64,000 bases of DNA from Elusimicrobiota bacterium (GTDB taxonomy: Bacteria; Elusimicrobiota; Endomicrobiia; Endomicrobiales; Endomicrobiaceae). The position numbers and the translations under genes are program-made. Location: assembly GCA_017528425.1 (NCBI GenBank), contig JAFXOV010000044.1, positions 62,001 to 126,000 of the forward strand, read 5' to 3'. Position 1 is the stretch's first letter. Every line of letters starts with the position of its first letter. Positions 9,318 through 18,086 of the stretch are shown here, piece after piece. Below the pieces are notes generated by a model that saw only the letters and a program-made list of their open reading frames with translations, made no database searches and was not told the origin of the DNA.

Positions 9318-10565
9318 TTATTTCTCAAATATTTCGTTCTTAAAACTTGTTCCGTTTTTCATCGGTTCTATTTCAAAAATATCTGCTATTGTTTGAGCAA
9401 TATCAGCCAAAGATTTTCTTGTACCTAAATTAACATTTTGTTTTATTGTTTTACCGTAAACCATTAAAGGCACATATTCTCTTGTGTGATCTGTATGCTT
9501 TGTATATGTAGGATCGCACCCGTGATCTGCCGTAATTATAAGCAAATCTTTTTCCTGCATCGAGCTTATTATTTCGGATAAACGTTCATCAAAAAATTTT
9601 AAACTTTGGGCATACGAACCGACGTTTCTTCTGTGTCCCCAAAGCATATCGAAATCTACCAAATTCGTAAAAATCAGTTGCTTGTCAAAAGATTTTTTCT
9701 TAGATCCGAAATATATCGCATCATCTTCCATATCTAAATTTTTTATGGAATCTATGGTGAGTTGTATTCCGTGAGGGTTGCCTATAGTGTGGTAAGCCGT
9801 AACTATTCCTCTGTTATTGAAAATATCTTTAATTTTACCTATGGCAATAACATTTCCGTCATTATCTTTTATCTTATCCAATATTGTAGTTTGCGGAGGT
9901 TCTAAAGAATAATCTTTTCTGTTGGTCGTTCTTTTAAAAGTTCCGTCTTGTTGACGAATAAACGGTCTTGCTATAACTCTGCCGACGGCATGTTCCCCTT
10001 TCAACATTTTTCTTGCGATATCGCATATCTCATAAAGCCTTTTAAGTCCGCCGAACTTTTCACTGTCTTCGGATGCCGCAACCTGAAATACGGAATCTGC
10101 AGATGTATAAACAATAGGAAAACCCGTATCATAATGTTCTTGTCCTAACTGTTTTATTATTTCCGTTCCGGAAGCAACACAATTACCTAAAATACTTGTC
10201 CCTATTTGTTTTTCGAATTCTTCTATTAACTCTTTCGGGAATCCGTCCGGATATGTAGGAAAAGGTTTATCTAAGACTATCCCTGAAATTTCCCAATGAC
10301 CTGCCGTAGTATCTTTTGCGGGAGACAACGTTGCCATTTTACCGTAACAACCGACGACTTCTTTAGGAATGTATCCGTAAGGTGAAGGTACTATATTGTA
10401 TAAACCCAACTTACCCATATTTTCAAGAACAAAATCTTTTCCGGACTGTTCGAAAATATGCTCTAAGGTATTTGAACCGACATCACTGTATCTGAAAGCA
10501 TCGGGAAGTTCCCCGACACCTACACTGTCTAACACAATCAGTATAATCCTATCTATACTCGACAT
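9318..10565 (-). CDS. deoB: Phosphopentomutase
   Basis: The 415 residues belong to the alkaline-phosphatase superfamily. The nucleophile region is [18 protein letters not shown] (D13 as metal ligand), with [10 protein letters not shown] near residue 90 and the metal site TADHGCDPT followed by [10 protein letters not shown] near 350-365. It moves phosphate between C1 and C5 of ribose and deoxyribose, linking the nucleoside phosphorylases of this window to DeoC and RpiB. GGGGAA lies just upstream of the ATG. It follows the split transketolase in the same direction with a gap of 57 bases. Confidence 0.95.
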   Translation of the reverse strand: MSSIDRIILIVLDSVGVGELPDAFRYSDVGSNTLEHIFEQSGKDFVLENMGKLGLYNIVPSPYGYIPKEVVGCYGKMATLSPAKDTTAGHWEISGIVLDKPFPTYPDGFPKELIEEFEKQIGTSILGNCVASGTEIIKQLGQEHYDTGFPIVYTSADSVFQVAASEDSEKFGGLKRLYEICDIARKMLKGEHAVGRVIARPFIRQQDGTFKRTTNRKDYSLEPPQTTILDKIKDNDGNVIAIGKIKDIFNNRGIVTAYHTIGNPHGIQLTIDSIKNLDMEDDAIYFGSKKKSFDKQLIFTNLVDFDMLWGHRRNVGSYAQSLKFFDERLSEIISSMQEKDLLIITADHGCDPTYTKHTDHTREYVPLMVYGKTIKQNVNLGTRKSLADIAQTIADIFEIEPMKNGTSFKNEIFEK

Positions 10566-10622
10566 TTTGTTCCCCGTGTAATAGAATTTACCGGCTGAGC
10601 CAACTTATATTTATAACAAGAA

Positions 10623-11570
10623 TTACTTTCTTTTCAAAACTTTCTTTACGGCTTCAACTATATTTATATCTTTTAATCCGTATTTAACTATTAAATCTGC
10701 CGGTTTTCCCGATTCTCCGAAAGTATCGTTTACTCCGACAAATTCCATAGGAACAGGACTGTTTGCGACAACAACTTCCGCAACGGCACTTCCGAACCCG
10801 CCGAAAATTTGGTGTTCTTCCGCAGTTACAATTGCACCGCAATCTTTAGCGGCTTCAATTATTGCCTGTTTATCTATCGGTTTTATTGTATGTATATTTA
10901 AAACTCTTGCTTTTATTCCTTCTTTTTCCAATATTTCAGCCGCCATCAATGATTCATATACCATTGAACCGCAAGCCATAATACAAACATCGTTACCTTC
11001 TTTCATTTTTACGGCTTTACCTATTTCAAAAGGAGTATTTTCTTCGGTTATTATAGGAACATTTTCTCTTCCGTATCTTATATAAACGGGACCATTATGG
11101 TATGCTGCTGCCATTGTTGCTTTTTTTGTTTCTACCAAATCGCAAGGAACAAGAACCGTCATGTGCGGTAAACATCTCATTATGGAAATTTCTTCCAAAG
11201 CTTGGTGTGTAGCTCCGTCGGGACCAACCATAAGTCCGGAATGAGAACCGCCGATTTTAACGTTTAAGTTGGAATAACAAATTGTTGTTCTTATTTGTTC
11301 CCAAGGTCTTCCGGAAGCAAAAACTCCGTAAGTTGAAACAAACGGTGTAAAACCTGCAACGGCAAGGCCTGCCGCAACACCTAACAAGTTAACTTCAGCT
11401 ATACCGACATTTGCAAATCTGTCCGGAAATTCTTTTTGAAAACCGTTTATTGCAACGGAAGAAACGGTATCTGCTCCGAGAACAAAAATTTTATTGTCTT
11501 TTTTACCTAATTCAACCAACCCTTCTCCGAAACCAAACCTTGTTGCCTTATTACCAAAAACTTTTACCAT
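10623..11570 (-). CDS. Transketolase, C-terminal subunit (Pyr and C domains)
   Basis: This 315-residue subunit contains the pyrimidine-binding and C-terminal halves of transketolase. Seen are GIAEVNLLGVAAGLA with the conserved Glu, VGPDGATHQALEEI, PVYIRYGRE, and the closing VTAEEHQIFGGFGSAV. With the adjacent N-terminal subunit it forms the two-gene transketolase common in archaea and many anaerobic bacteria, transferring two-carbon ketol units between pentose and glycolytic phosphates. A gap of 20 bases separates the two genes. The role fits pentose recycling when no oxidative pentose pathway is present. Confidence 0.94.
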   Translation of the reverse strand: MVKVFGNKATRFGFGEGLVELGKKDNKIFVLGADTVSSVAINGFQKEFPDRFANVGIAEVNLLGVAAGLAVAGFTPFVSTYGVFASGRPWEQIRTTICYSNLNVKIGGSHSGLMVGPDGATHQALEEISIMRCLPHMTVLVPCDLVETKKATMAAAYHNGPVYIRYGRENVPIITEENTPFEIGKAVKMKEGNDVCIMACGSMVYESLMAAEILEKEGIKARVLNIHTIKPIDKQAIIEAAKDCGAIVTAEEHQIFGGFGSAVAEVVVANSPVPMEFVGVNDTFGESGKPADLIVKYGLKDINIVEAVKKVLKRK

Positions 11571-11590
11571 AATTTATATCCCTATTTAAT

Positions 11591-12415
11591 TTATTTTAAA
11601 CTTTCATCTATTTCTTTTAATGCCTGTTCCAACTGCTCGGCATTAGGAGCTTTTCCGTGCCAATCCGCAACGTTTTCCATAAAGGATACACCTTTACCTT
11701 TAACGGTTTTTGCAATTATTGCGGTAGGTTTACCTTTACACTGTTTTGCTTTTGAATAAGCTTCATCTACTTCTTTTAAATTGTGTCCGTCTATTTCTAT
11801 AACATTCCAACCGAAAGATCTGTATTTGTCAGCTATCGGATTAATGTTCAATATATCTTCGACTTTACCGTCTATTTGTAATCCGTTACAATCTACAATT
11901 GCGCACAAATTATCAAGTTTAAAATGAGGAGCACACATAACAGCTTCCCAAACAGAACCTTCCTGTTGTTCACCGTCTCCCATAAGAACATATACTCTGT
12001 TATCTTGTTTTAATGCTTTCATACCTTTTGCAATACCTACGCCGATGGAAAGGCCGTACCCCAAAGAGCCTGTAGAAATTTCTATTCCGGGAATATGTTT
12101 ATCCATGGCAGGATGCCCTTGCAATCTGCCGCCGATTTTTCTTAATGTATCCAATTCTTCTTTAGGTATGCACCCTATTTGAGCAAGTACCGCATACAAA
12201 ACAGGGCAAACATGTCCTTTCGATAAAACAAAATAATCTCTGTTTTTATCTTGGCAATTATCTTTGTTAAAATTCATATGATTATTATATAAATCTACCA
12301 AAAGTTCAACAGCGGATAAACTTCCTCCGGGATGTCCCGAACCTGCCTTTTGTAACATTTTAAGCACGTCTTTTCTTACAGATGCTGATATAATTTTCAA
12401 ATCAGCTATTTCCAT
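11591..12415 (-). CDS. Transketolase, N-terminal (TPP-binding) subunit
   Basis: The 274 residues carry SGHPGGSLSAVELL (catalytic His at 28), FVLSKGHVCPVLYA, and the thiamine diphosphate and Mg motif GDGEQQEGSVWEA with a later DCNGLQIDG. This is the first half of a split transketolase whose partner is directly downstream. It acts in the cytosol on ribose-5-phosphate and xylulose-5-phosphate, downstream of RpiB and the nucleoside enzymes in this region. Length is normal for the split form. No frameshift is seen, so the split is a stable gene arrangement and not a broken gene. Confidence 0.94.
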   Translation of the reverse strand: MEIADLKIISASVRKDVLKMLQKAGSGHPGGSLSAVELLVDLYNNHMNFNKDNCQDKNRDYFVLSKGHVCPVLYAVLAQIGCIPKEELDTLRKIGGRLQGHPAMDKHIPGIEISTGSLGYGLSIGVGIAKGMKALKQDNRVYVLMGDGEQQEGSVWEAVMCAPHFKLDNLCAIVDCNGLQIDGKVEDILNINPIADKYRSFGWNVIEIDGHNLKEVDEAYSKAKQCKGKPTAIIAKTVKGKGVSFMENVADWHGKAPNAEQLEQALKEIDESLK

Positions 12416-12435
12416 TTGCTTCCCCCATTTTTATA

Positions 12436-14154
12436 TTAGCTTTTAATTTCTTTTAATTTATTATATAAATTCATTCTTTCAATTATACCATAAATAATAA
12501 CAGATATGTGTTCCAAAACTTTTACATCGGAACAATTGAAACTCGAATCTTTTTTATTAACAGCAACAACTATCGCAATAACTTTATCTTCATTTTTTAC
12601 CGGTAAAAATACAGCAGACTTTAATTTAACGCTATCGTTTATTAAATTTCTGGAATAATTTTTCAAATCGGAATCTTTATTAAAAATAAAGCAATTACGA
12701 TTATTTATTATATCATTATAAATTGTACCTTTTTTGTTAGCAATTTTTAATATGTTGCTTAAACCGAAAGACCCCTTAACCGAATATAACGTATCTTCTT
12801 TTTCATTATATGTAAAAACACCGAACTTTTCTATATCTAAAATTTCTTTTACTTTCGACGTAATATATTCCATGGAATCAGTTAAATCTATTTTTGTAGT
12901 CACATAAGATCCGATATCGGAGATATTTTTTGTATCTTTTATCTTCTTTATCAAGATACTGTTCGTTTCTATAAGTTCCTTTGAAGCGGTTTCTATTTCC
13001 ATTTCAAGTTTTCTGTTCGTTTCTTTTATTGTCTGATAATCTTTTATTCTGTTTATGAGTGCAACCAAATATTTTGAAACACTGTTTATAATATCGATAT
13101 TATCCGCATTAAAAGAATTTTCTATTTTACTTATTACACTGAAAACGCCTATACATTTTTTATCTTCATCTGTAAGAGGAATGGACATAAACGAGCCAAC
13201 CTTATCATCGCATAATCCGCCTATATTTTCTTTTGTAATTTTGTTTACATCGTTTACAATAATCTCTTTAATTTCACTATATGTGTTCCAAACGTAATTA
13301 TTTTCATCTTTAGGCATAAAAGTTATGTCGGCGTTCAACAAACCGTTTTTGGCAAACACTTTCAATTGTCCGCTTTCATCCGGAATAAACAATGCACACA
13401 TCGAATCTTTTATTCTTTTTTGAACAACATTGAATACAACATGAACCGAATTTACAAGTTCCAAATCCGAACTTACTATGCTTGTTGCCGAAAATAATAA
13501 ATTCATAGTTGTGTTTATGTCAAAAACTTTATTATGCAATTTTTTTAAATCGAAAAATATGTTTTTCCATATTCCGTATTCGTTGGATTCGTCAATATTT
13601 ACTTCTTTATCCATAACTATATTGTTTATCATCGTCTTTATCTGTTTGAAGGGATCAAAAACATATTTTCTAATATAAAGATATGCAACAAAAATAAAAG
13701 CCACCAACAGAAAAATTATGGACATTAGCAATATCGTAATATTTATACCGCTTGAAAATATTTTTGCAAAAAGTTCATAAGACGGCCAAACTTCCACCCA
13801 TCCGACAACCGAATTTTCACTTTTTATAGGATATGACAATTTTAAAACCGATAACAATGCGGAATTTATTTTTGAAGGATTAAAATAATCTTTTTTATTT
13901 TTTATTGTCAGATAACGTATATAATCTTTTTTCTCAAATTCGGAAATAAACTTTTTTGTTTTATCCACCGCAAAATTTTTGTTAACGATTTCGGATAACA
14001 TCTGTTTGGAATCGTCAAACATCGGATATATGCTTTTTTTCAATTCGTTATCAAAAAAAACATACACAAACAAAAACCAAATTAAAATTATAAGCAAAAT
14101 GGCGGAAATTATTATTGAGATATGTTTAACTATTGTTTTATTCATACTCATCAT
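12436..14154 (-). CDS. Membrane protein with tandem GAF domains, no visible output domain
   Basis: The 572-residue protein has a membrane helix at about 10-32, an extracytoplasmic segment of about 100 residues, a second helix at about 137-160, a HAMP-like linker (YIRKYVFDPFKQIKTMI), a first GAF-like domain at about 235-365, a coiled-coil stretch (KETNRKLEMEIETASKEL) and a second GAF-like domain at about 405-565. It ends directly after the second GAF; no kinase, GGDEF, HD-GYP or phosphatase follows. It probably senses a signal and acts through a partner. The first ATG (14154) overlaps deoC by 17 bases; the ATG at 14145 would overlap by 8. It lies between deoC and transketolase. Confidence 0.7.
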   Translation of the reverse strand: MMSMNKTIVKHISIIISAILLIILIWFLFVYVFFDNELKKSIYPMFDDSKQMLSEIVNKNFAVDKTKKFISEFEKKDYIRYLTIKNKKDYFNPSKINSALLSVLKLSYPIKSENSVVGWVEVWPSYELFAKIFSSGINITILLMSIIFLLVAFIFVAYLYIRKYVFDPFKQIKTMINNIVMDKEVNIDESNEYGIWKNIFFDLKKLHNKVFDINTTMNLLFSATSIVSSDLELVNSVHVVFNVVQKRIKDSMCALFIPDESGQLKVFAKNGLLNADITFMPKDENNYVWNTYSEIKEIIVNDVNKITKENIGGLCDDKVGSFMSIPLTDEDKKCIGVFSVISKIENSFNADNIDIINSVSKYLVALINRIKDYQTIKETNRKLEMEIETASKELIETNSILIKKIKDTKNISDIGSYVTTKIDLTDSMEYITSKVKEILDIEKFGVFTYNEKEDTLYSVKGSFGLSNILKIANKKGTIYNDIINNRNCFIFNKDSDLKNYSRNLINDSVKLKSAVFLPVKNEDKVIAIVVAVNKKDSSFNCSDVKVLEHISVIIYGIIERMNLYNKLKEIKS

Positions 14155-14791
14155 CTATCAACTGCAAAGATTTTGATGTTCCTAATCTGCTTGCTCCGGC
14201 TCTTATTAGTTCTTCGGCTTGTTTGTATGTTGATATTCCGCCGGACGCTTTTATTCTTACATTGTTTTTTAAAATCTTTTTAAAAAATTTAATATCTTCA
14301 ACGGTCGCACCCGAAGGAGCAAACCCTGTAGATGTTTTTAAAAAATCTACACCGTTGTTCATTACTATCTTTGCGATTTTCTCTTTTTCTTCTTCGTTCA
14401 AATATGCGGTTTCAACTATTATCTTTAACACCTTTTTCAATGCTGCTTTTCTTAATAAAGCAATTTCTCTTTCAACATATTCAAAATCTTTCGATTTTAA
14501 GGCGGATATATTTATAACGGCATCTATTTCATCCGCACCGCATTTTATGGCTTGTCTTGCTTCAATCAATTTACTTATGTAACTGTTGTACCCCAAAGGA
14601 AATCCTATAACGGTACATACTCTTACTTCACTGTTTATAAGAGCCTGTTTGCAACTTTCCACCATAAACGGAGGTACACATACCGAACAAAATCTTTTAT
14701 CAACCGCCTGCTCGCACAACAACTGAAAATCTTTGTATGTTGCATTGGGTTTTAATAATGTATGATCGATAATAGAGGCTATATTTACCAT
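14138..14791 (-). CDS. deoC: Deoxyribose-phosphate aldolase
   Basis: This 217-residue class I aldolase cleaves 2-deoxyribose-5-phosphate to glyceraldehyde-3-phosphate and acetaldehyde. The Schiff-base lysine is K152 in DFLKTSTGF, with a second lysine at K181 in RIKASGGIST. IDHTLLKP at the N-terminus and CGADEIDAVINI near 84-95 are family motifs. It overlaps the DUF4139 gene upstream by 7 bases and the GAF-domain gene downstream. Its acetaldehyde product could be linked to PduL through an acylating aldehyde dehydrogenase, which is not in the window. Confidence 0.95.
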   Translation of the reverse strand: MVNIASIIDHTLLKPNATYKDFQLLCEQAVDKRFCSVCVPPFMVESCKQALINSEVRVCTVIGFPLGYNSYISKLIEARQAIKCGADEIDAVINISALKSKDFEYVEREIALLRKAALKKVLKIIVETAYLNEEEKEKIAKIVMNNGVDFLKTSTGFAPSGATVEDIKFFKKILKNNVRIKASGGISTYKQAEELIRAGASRLGTSKSLQLIDDEYE

Positions 14792-16140
14792 GTATATTTT
14801 ACCTTATATGTAACTTTTGTTTCCGATTTTGCAGGAACATCGATTTCGAAAACTACGCTGCTTGAATCTTTATTTTCAAATTTGTGTGAATTGGAAGTTA
14901 TCTTCCAGTTAGACCATCCGTAAAAAGTTTCTATAACATCAACTTTTACAGCTTCTTTTTTTGCGTTCTTCAAAACAATTTCGTAGGTTTCTTCGGATTG
15001 TTTTGAAGAATTGTTTCTTGAAGAACTTGTCATCTTCTTTTCTGCGGTAACATCGAAAGCATTACCTAAAGTAAGTCTCATATCTTTATTTTCCGGAGTA
15101 TGATCTATTGTATCTTCTCCTACAAATTCTATAGAATCTCCGTCGCTTTTAAATACTCTTACTTTACCTTTAGGCAAAGGAATTCCCAAGTTGGAAGCTT
15201 TATTGTTTTTGAACTTTAAAGAAATCTCCACTTTATTATTTTTAGAGCTTTGATATGTATATTTTTTTTCTACGGGAACATTTTGTGCCGCAGTAAATTC
15301 TATTTGTTTCTTTTCATTATCTTTTAAGTCTGCTTTTCTTTGCAGTTGATAAATATGATATTCAAAAAAAGATTGTTCCTGAAAACCTGCCTCATCGTAT
15401 GCAGCTTCTGCCATAACAGCATTTTTTGCCAACATAACACCTGTAGCTCTTGTGGCGGGTTTAACCGTATTTACATCACCTGCGACCAACTTTAATTTAG
15501 CATCTTTATATGTTGCACCTGATGTATTGTTTATCGTTACCCAAGCATTCAAATCTACTTTTTTATCGTCTTTATCCAACACGGCAACATAATCTGCCAC
15601 CCAAGAAAAACCCGTGGTTTTGTATGTCAATTCCAACTTTTTCTTACCTGCAACCTTACTGTTAATCAACCAAGACAAAGTCGGTTTTAACATTAACCCG
15701 TCCGGCATTTTCGGCAAGGATATTTCCCCGCTAGGATTAATTACAATCTTATCATTATTAGTCTTTATGATTGTTCCACCCTGAACGGATAACAATTTAC
15801 CGGAAATTTTTTCTTTTTGTGAATTAGGCAAATATCTTTCTACCGTTATATCTTTACCTATGTATTTCTGTAACAATTTGTTACTGTTTACCAAATCGAA
15901 ATCATAGTTTTGTTCAAGAATGGTAATATTGTTTGCATCCGAAAGGAATTTCGGTAACACACTTGTAGGATCTATCTTTGCTGACACATCATCTACTTCT
16001 ATTGTTTGTTTACCGACTTTAACATCCACTTCCTTTGTATCTCTTACAAGTGCAAAATTGTCATTGTATATCGTGACGGCAGCAGAATAAACAAAAGCAG
16101 GCTGAATTGCTAAAAAAAACAAAACAAATAGTTTTTTCAT
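14785..16140 (-). CDS. Secreted DUF4139 protein
   Basis: The 451-residue protein has a signal peptide (1-19, ending VYSAAV) and then the typical opening of the DUF4139 family (TIYNDNFALVRDTKEVDV), in which an N-terminal region precedes a long beta-rich domain (WVADYVAVLDKDDKKVDLNAW). It ends in strand-rich sequence (SKFENKDSSSVVFEIDVP-like) without a membrane anchor. No biochemical role is known for the family in bacteria; it is expected in the periplasm or on the outer membrane. The overlap with deoC suggests co-transcription but gives no functional clue. Family assignment is fairly sure, the function unknown. Confidence 0.78.
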   Translation of the reverse strand: MKKLFVLFFLAIQPAFVYSAAVTIYNDNFALVRDTKEVDVKVGKQTIEVDDVSAKIDPTSVLPKFLSDANNITILEQNYDFDLVNSNKLLQKYIGKDITVERYLPNSQKEKISGKLLSVQGGTIIKTNNDKIVINPSGEISLPKMPDGLMLKPTLSWLINSKVAGKKKLELTYKTTGFSWVADYVAVLDKDDKKVDLNAWVTINNTSGATYKDAKLKLVAGDVNTVKPATRATGVMLAKNAVMAEAAYDEAGFQEQSFFEYHIYQLQRKADLKDNEKKQIEFTAAQNVPVEKKYTYQSSKNNKVEISLKFKNNKASNLGIPLPKGKVRVFKSDGDSIEFVGEDTIDHTPENKDMRLTLGNAFDVTAEKKMTSSSRNNSSKQSEETYEIVLKNAKKEAVKVDVIETFYGWSNWKITSNSHKFENKDSSSVVFEIDVPAKSETKVTYKVKYTW

Positions 16141-16175
16141 ATTTTCCTCTCTTTTATAAATTTACAAAAACACAA

Positions 16176-16616
16176 TCAGTATTGTTGTTCTATTTGAATA
16201 ATTTTATCTATTCTTCTTGAATGTCTTTGTTCAAATTCCGTTTCCAAAAATATTTTAATCCAAGAACAAATATCGTCAGTCGAAGCAAATCTTGCACCCG
16301 CACACATAACATTTGCATTATTGTGCTGTGCTATAAGTTTTGCGGTATCTTTGCTCCAGCAAACTGCAGCTCTGATACCTTTAACTTTGTTTGCAGCTAT
16401 CGACATTCCGATACCTGTTCCGCAAATCAAAATACCTTTGTCGGCATTTTTTGAAACTACATTTTGCGAAACTTTTAAAGCAAAATCGGGATAATCGCAA
16501 CTGTCACTTGAATTTGTTCCGCAATCTATAACTTCATGTCCCAAACCTTTTATAAAAGATAACAACTTGTCTTTTATTTCTATTCCGGCATGGTCACAAC
16601 CGAATGCAATTTTCAT
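16176..16616 (-). CDS. rpiB: Ribose-5-phosphate isomerase B
   Basis: The 146 residues are normal for the RpiB/LacAB family. D8-H9 in FGCDHAG, the catalytic Cys65 in GILICGTGIGMSIAANK, and SRRIDKI near the C-terminus are all present. It interconverts ribose-5-phosphate and ribulose-5-phosphate. It is placed between pduL and the DUF4139 gene, 14 bases from pduL, in the sugar-phosphate cluster. Members of the family can also act on allose-6-phosphate; ribose is favoured by the neighbours deoB and transketolase. Confidence 0.94.
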   Translation of the reverse strand: MKIAFGCDHAGIEIKDKLLSFIKGLGHEVIDCGTNSSDSCDYPDFALKVSQNVVSKNADKGILICGTGIGMSIAANKVKGIRAAVCWSKDTAKLIAQHNNANVMCAGARFASTDDICSWIKIFLETEFEQRHSRRIDKIIQIEQQY

Positions 16617-16630
16617 CTTTGTATCCTTGA

Positions 16631-17215
16631 TTATAATATAAAGAGTTTATCTCCGTTTTTAACACCGGCAGCATTAGCTTCTTCCATATCCAAATGACAT
16701 TCCAATGCCATTTTATCACTTACTCTTGCTATAACGTTATCGAAAACAAGACCTCTTTCACCTTCAGTTTTCAATTTTAAAGAATCGCCGTTTTTTACTC
16801 CGTAAAATTCGGCATCTTTTGTGGTGAAATGAATATGTCTTTTAGCAACAATGCAACCTTCTTTCAAATCTATTGAACCTGCAGGGCCTATAACTTTTAT
16901 AGGTTCCGAACCTGCCAAATCGCCGGACAATCTTATACAAACATTAACGCCCAATCTTATGGCATCGGTTACAAAAATTTCCACCTGAGTTTGTTTTCTT
17001 AACGGTCCTAAAACTCTGACTTTTTCTATTGCTCTTTTAGGTCCCTGTATGGTAACGGTTTCATCACAAGCATGTTCTCCGGGCTGAACCAAATCTTTCG
17101 TTTTTGTTAATGTATGACCTTTACCGAATAATGTTTCCATATCTTCTTTTGACAAATGAATATGTCTGTTGGAAACGTTTGTCAAAATAGGATTTTTTGC
17201 TCTGTTTTCGTTCAT
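16631..17215 (-). CDS. PduL-type phosphate acyltransferase without targeting extension
   Basis: The 194 residues hold two copies of the PduL (PTAC) domain. Metal-binding histidines are visible in NRHIHLS near residue 16 and in KRHIHFTTKDAEFYG near 125. The enzyme converts acyl-CoA and phosphate to acyl-phosphate and CoA, so it can give acetyl-phosphate for ATP formation. The conserved domain starts within about 12 residues of the N-terminus, leaving no room for the helix that targets PduL to microcompartments. It lies 25 bases downstream of tpiA. It is therefore likely cytosolic and serves as the phosphotransacetylase of fermentation. Confidence 0.9.
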   Translation of the reverse strand: MNENRAKNPILTNVSNRHIHLSKEDMETLFGKGHTLTKTKDLVQPGEHACDETVTIQGPKRAIEKVRVLGPLRKQTQVEIFVTDAIRLGVNVCIRLSGDLAGSEPIKVIGPAGSIDLKEGCIVAKRHIHFTTKDAEFYGVKNGDSLKLKTEGERGLVFDNVIARVSDKMALECHLDMEEANAAGVKNGDKLFIL

Positions 17216-17240
17216 TTTATCTTTCCTTCTTTATTAAAAA

Positions 17241-17993
17241 TTATTTGCTGAATTTTACCAAAGCTTCGAAAGAATCTGCTTTCAAGCTTGCTCCGCCTAC
17301 CAATCCGCCGTCGATATCTTCTTTTTTCATAAGTTCGCTTACATTTTCGGGCTTTACAGAACCGCCGTAAAGAATTCTTATTTTATCTGCTGCACAGCAA
17401 TACATTTCTCCGTAAACTTTTCTTATGAAAGCATGAACTTCCTGTGCCTGGTCGGGAGTTGCTGTTTTTCCCGTTCCGATTGCCCAAACAGGTTCATAAG
17501 CTATAACTATTTTTTCCGCATCTTCTTTGGATAAATCTTTCAAACCTTCTCTAACTTGAGATTCAATAACTTTAAATGTAACGTCTGATTCTCTTTCCTG
17601 TAATGTTTCACCTACACAAACTACAGGGATTAAACCGATAGCAAGTGCTGCTTTAACTTTTTTGTTTACCGTTTCGTTTGTTTCACCGAAATATTGTCTC
17701 CTTTCGGAATGTCCGATTATTACATATTTGCAACCTGCATCCACCAACATATTAGGAGCAATTTCTCCGGTATAAGCACCTTTTGCTTCCCAGAATATAT
17801 CTTGTGCACCGATATTGATATTTGTTCCTTTTGTTTCGTTTGCCAAAGCTGAAATTGCGGTAAATGTAGGGCATAACAAAACATCTACGTCCTTAACATC
17901 CGCAATTTTTCCTTTTAATTCATTTACCATAGCAACTGCTTCCGGTATGGTTTTGTTCATCTTCCAGTTTCCTGCCATTAATGGTTTTCTCAT
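17241..17993 (-). CDS. tpiA: Triose-phosphate isomerase
   Basis: The 250 residues are a standard TIM barrel. N9 and K11 lie in GNWKMN, the catalytic H95 in IIGHSERRQYFGE, the catalytic E167 in AYEPVWAIGTGKTATPDQ, and ILYGGSVKPEN forms the phosphate loop. It interconverts dihydroxyacetone phosphate and glyceraldehyde-3-phosphate, the latter also being a product of DeoC in this cluster. AAGGAGATG precedes the start codon by about 5 bases. With pduL and rpiB directly downstream it heads the lower part of the sugar-phosphate operon. Confidence 0.97.
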   Translation of the reverse strand: MRKPLMAGNWKMNKTIPEAVAMVNELKGKIADVKDVDVLLCPTFTAISALANETKGTNINIGAQDIFWEAKGAYTGEIAPNMLVDAGCKYVIIGHSERRQYFGETNETVNKKVKAALAIGLIPVVCVGETLQERESDVTFKVIESQVREGLKDLSKEDAEKIVIAYEPVWAIGTGKTATPDQAQEVHAFIRKVYGEMYCCAADKIRILYGGSVKPENVSELMKKEDIDGGLVGGASLKADSFEALVKFSK

Positions 17994-18086
17994 GATTACA
18001 TCTCCTTTTTTTATTATAATTTGTTGACTTTATTAAATTATATCTATAAAGATACAAGTTTTATATCAAAAAATCAAAGAATTTTA

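Noticed and set aside
10623-12415. Frameshifted transketolase
   Set aside because: The two parts are complete domains with separate starts and a 20-base gap, as in the known split enzyme.
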